Assembly (NCBI GenBank): GCA_947463165.1
Contig: CANHSW010000156.1
Location: forward strand, 1 to 5,778
Direction of reading: 5' to 3'
Length of the DNA stretch: 5,778 bases
From: Cyanobacteriota bacterium
GTDB lineage: Bacteria; Cyanobacteriota; Cyanobacteriia; PCC-6307; Cyanobiaceae
A model generated the notes under the pieces. The model did no database searches. It was not told where the DNA came from and saw only the letters and a list, made by a program, of their open reading frames with translations. Of the stretch, positions 5,056 through 5,778 are shown piece after piece (position 1 is the first letter of the stretch; each line of letters starts with the position of its first letter). The translations under genes and the position numbers were made by a program.

Positions 5056-5491
5056 TCAGGGCCATGGCGTTGGGTTGGCCCTGAACGGCAAATGCTTCCC
5101 GCTCCAGGGGCCAGGTATTGAAGTGATAGTGCTGAGTGGTAATGCCCTGGATCTCTTTGGCCACTACGGGATTGAGCAGCAGCTTCCAACCGATGGGGGT
5201 GAGCTTGCCGGCGGGACAGCTCTGGGCGGCATGGGCCGCCTCGTGCAGAAAAGTATGGCGGCCGATGCCGAGATCAAAGCTCACCGGTGCAATCCACAGG
5301 CGCTTACTACGAGATTCAAATAGACCGTAGGTCCCGGCCCGGGGCGGGGGCTGCAGCAACACCCGGAAGCCATGGCGTTCCAGGGCTATGCGCAGCGGCT
5401 CCAGATCCGCTGGCAGGGTTGCGACTGGATCGCCCAGGGCCGCGCCACTAGAAGCCAAAACCAGACCAGCCAATAGCAGAGATAGAGGCAT
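4976..5491 (-). CDS. putative exported zinc metallopeptidase-like protein (HExxH)
   Basis: This 171-residue protein begins MPLSLLLAGLVLASSGAALG, a likely signal peptide or N-terminal anchor with possible cleavage near residue 20, so it probably acts outside the cytoplasm. The key motif is H83-E-A-A-H87 within RHTFLHEAAHAAQSC, the zinc-binding HExxH of zincin peptidases. Further on, PLEREAFAVQ (128-137) offers E130 or E132 as a possible third ligand, in the gluzincin manner. I do not recognise a named family, and substrate and activity are unknown. The frame stays open back to a TTG at 5659, but that extension is AT-rich simple sequence and would bury the signal peptide, so ATG 5491 is chosen. 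The last 26 residues overlap the 57-aa gene antisense. They use atypical codons (CCA, ATA, AGG, ACA), suggesting a tail gained by loss of an earlier stop. Confidence 0.75.
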   Translation of the reverse strand: MPLSLLLAGLVLASSGAALGDPVATLPADLEPLRIALERHGFRVLLQPPPRAGTYGLFESRSKRLWIAPVSFDLGIGRHTFLHEAAHAAQSCPAGKLTPIGWKLLLNPVVAKEIQGITTQHYHFNTWPLEREAFAVQGQPNAMALIIRALDQRCRPIKARPPGPTTARAGR

Positions 5492-5494
5492 AAG

Positions 5495-5588
5495 CAGATT
5501 CAGATTATGACTTAGATTTGGGTTTGATTTTATATTCAAAGGCGCAAAAAATGCAGAGATAGATGTAGATGTAAATGCGGAGATGCCC
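5495..5588. repeat. AT-rich tract with degenerate 6-bp periodicity
   Basis: Bases 5495-5536 divide into hexamers CAGATT, CAGATT, ATGACT, TAGATT, TGGGTT, TGATTT, TATATT. Bases 5553-5588 divide into GCAGAG, ATAGAT, GTAGAT, GTAAAT, GCGGAG, ATGCCC. The tract is strikingly AT-rich against the GC-rich surroundings. It lies directly upstream of the HExxH protein gene, so it is probably its leader and promoter region. The periodicity is imperfect and may reflect slippage decay. Confidence 0.45.
5529..5534 (-). promoter_or_regulatory. candidate -10 element for the HExxH protein gene
   Basis: TATAAA on the minus strand lies within the AT-rich tract, 37 bp upstream of the ATG at 5491. It would give a leader of about 30 nt. 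No convincing -35 element is found at 17 bp spacing, as in many cyanobacterial promoters that depend on an activator or a type 2 architecture. The assignment rests on base composition and position only. Confidence 0.3.
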
Positions 5589-5613
5589 AAGGCTTTTCTG
5601 GTGCTGGCGCTGC

Positions 5614-5666
5614 GGCCCAGCTTGCCAGGGCCATCCTGGAGCTGCGGCCCGGCGACCAAGCTGGCC
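5614..5666 (-). other. inverted repeat downstream of the right-edge gene
   Basis: GGCCCAGCTTG (5614-5624) pairs with CAAGCTGGCC (5657-5666), leaving one bulged base and a loop of 32 nt. It lies 15 bp beyond the stop of the minus-strand gene at the window edge. It could shape the 3' end of that transcript. No T-run follows on the minus strand, so it is not a classical intrinsic terminator. Confidence 0.3.
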
Positions 5667-5680
5667 CCAGCTGACAGGAT

Positions 5681-5778
5681 TTACATAGCGGAGAAGACAT
5701 GGCTGGTCAGTTGCGCCTGGCCATAAGTGCCGGTGAGCCGGTCAGCGATGCTGAAGGCCACCACAGGCGCTGCGCCTA
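5681..5778 (-). CDS. 3' end of an unrecognised gene (partial)
   Basis: On the minus strand a frame is open from the window edge to TAA at 5681-5683. It gives 31 codons with protein-like composition, including PVVAFSIADRLTGTYGQAQL and ending SHVFSAM. Codons are GC-ending (GTG, GCC, ATC, CTC, ACC), in keeping with real genes here. I do not recognise the family from this tail. It ends 189 bp upstream of the HExxH protein gene and runs in the same direction, but the AT-rich tract between them suggests separate transcription. Confidence 0.55.
   Translation of the reverse strand, partial: GAAPVVAFSIADRLTGTYGQAQLTSHVFSAM

Noticed and set aside
5036..5323. 95-residue plus-strand frame opposite the HExxH gene
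   Set aside because: The minus strand carries the signal peptide and HEAAH motif. The plus reading has no signature and no plausible upstream signals.
5492..5659. upstream extension of the HExxH frame to a TTG at 5659
   Set aside because: It would place a hydrophobic signal peptide at residue 57, and it reads through AT-rich hexamer-periodic sequence. ATG 5491 gives a standard exported protein.
4867..5778. tRNA-Thr gene that I recall near tsaC in some picocyanobacteria
   Set aside because: No cloverleaf, T-loop GTTCGA-like motif or CCA-flanked acceptor could be found on either strand here.

Overview
The window is GC-rich DNA from a picocyanobacterium of the Synechococcus/Cyanobium type. The main anchor is psbM, a 35-residue photosystem II subunit found only in oxygenic phototrophs. 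Supporting signs are a dprA-prmC-tsaC run in which every protein has picocyanobacterial character, one HIP1-type octamer (GCGATCGC), and a sequence matching the cyanobacterial LexA-box consensus at 12 of 13 defined positions. Species cannot be fixed from the sequence alone.

Layout, left to right. Positions 1-27 are probably the last codons of an upstream gene, possibly the [2Fe-2S] ferredoxin that I recall beside psbM in relatives. psbM (97-204) follows, with its own weak promoter and a perfect 12-bp terminator-like hairpin. Next is a gene-free stretch of about 265 bp with short direct repeats. A tandem universal stress protein gene lies on the minus strand (520-1374). It is divergent from a hotdog-fold acyl-CoA thioesterase gene (1425-1874), and the 50-bp gap holds a near-perfect palindrome. 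The plus strand continues with dprA (DNA uptake/recombination), prmC (release-factor methyltransferase), tsaC (tRNA t6A synthesis) and a 57-residue membrane protein gene. These are tightly spaced and probably one transcription unit. The right end has two minus-strand genes: a small probably exported protein with an HExxH zinc motif (4976-5491), and the 3' end of an unrecognised gene (5681 to the window edge).

prmC and tsaC both act on translation: PrmC modifies the release-factor GGQ loop, and TsaC makes the precursor for t6A37 of ANN-decoding tRNAs. dprA, just upstream, is a competence/recombination gene. The LexA-box match immediately upstream of dprA suggests that the unit may be partly under SOS control.

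The most unusual structure is a pair of in-frame minisatellites in adjacent genes. An 18-bp repeat expands the linker of PrmC, and a 12-bp repeat (alternating as 24-bp super-units) forms the 5' end of tsaC and supplies several competing ATG codons. Other points of note are the tail-to-tail overlap between the small membrane protein gene and the HExxH protein gene, and the LexA-like site. I found no mobile element, CRISPR array, tRNA or rRNA.
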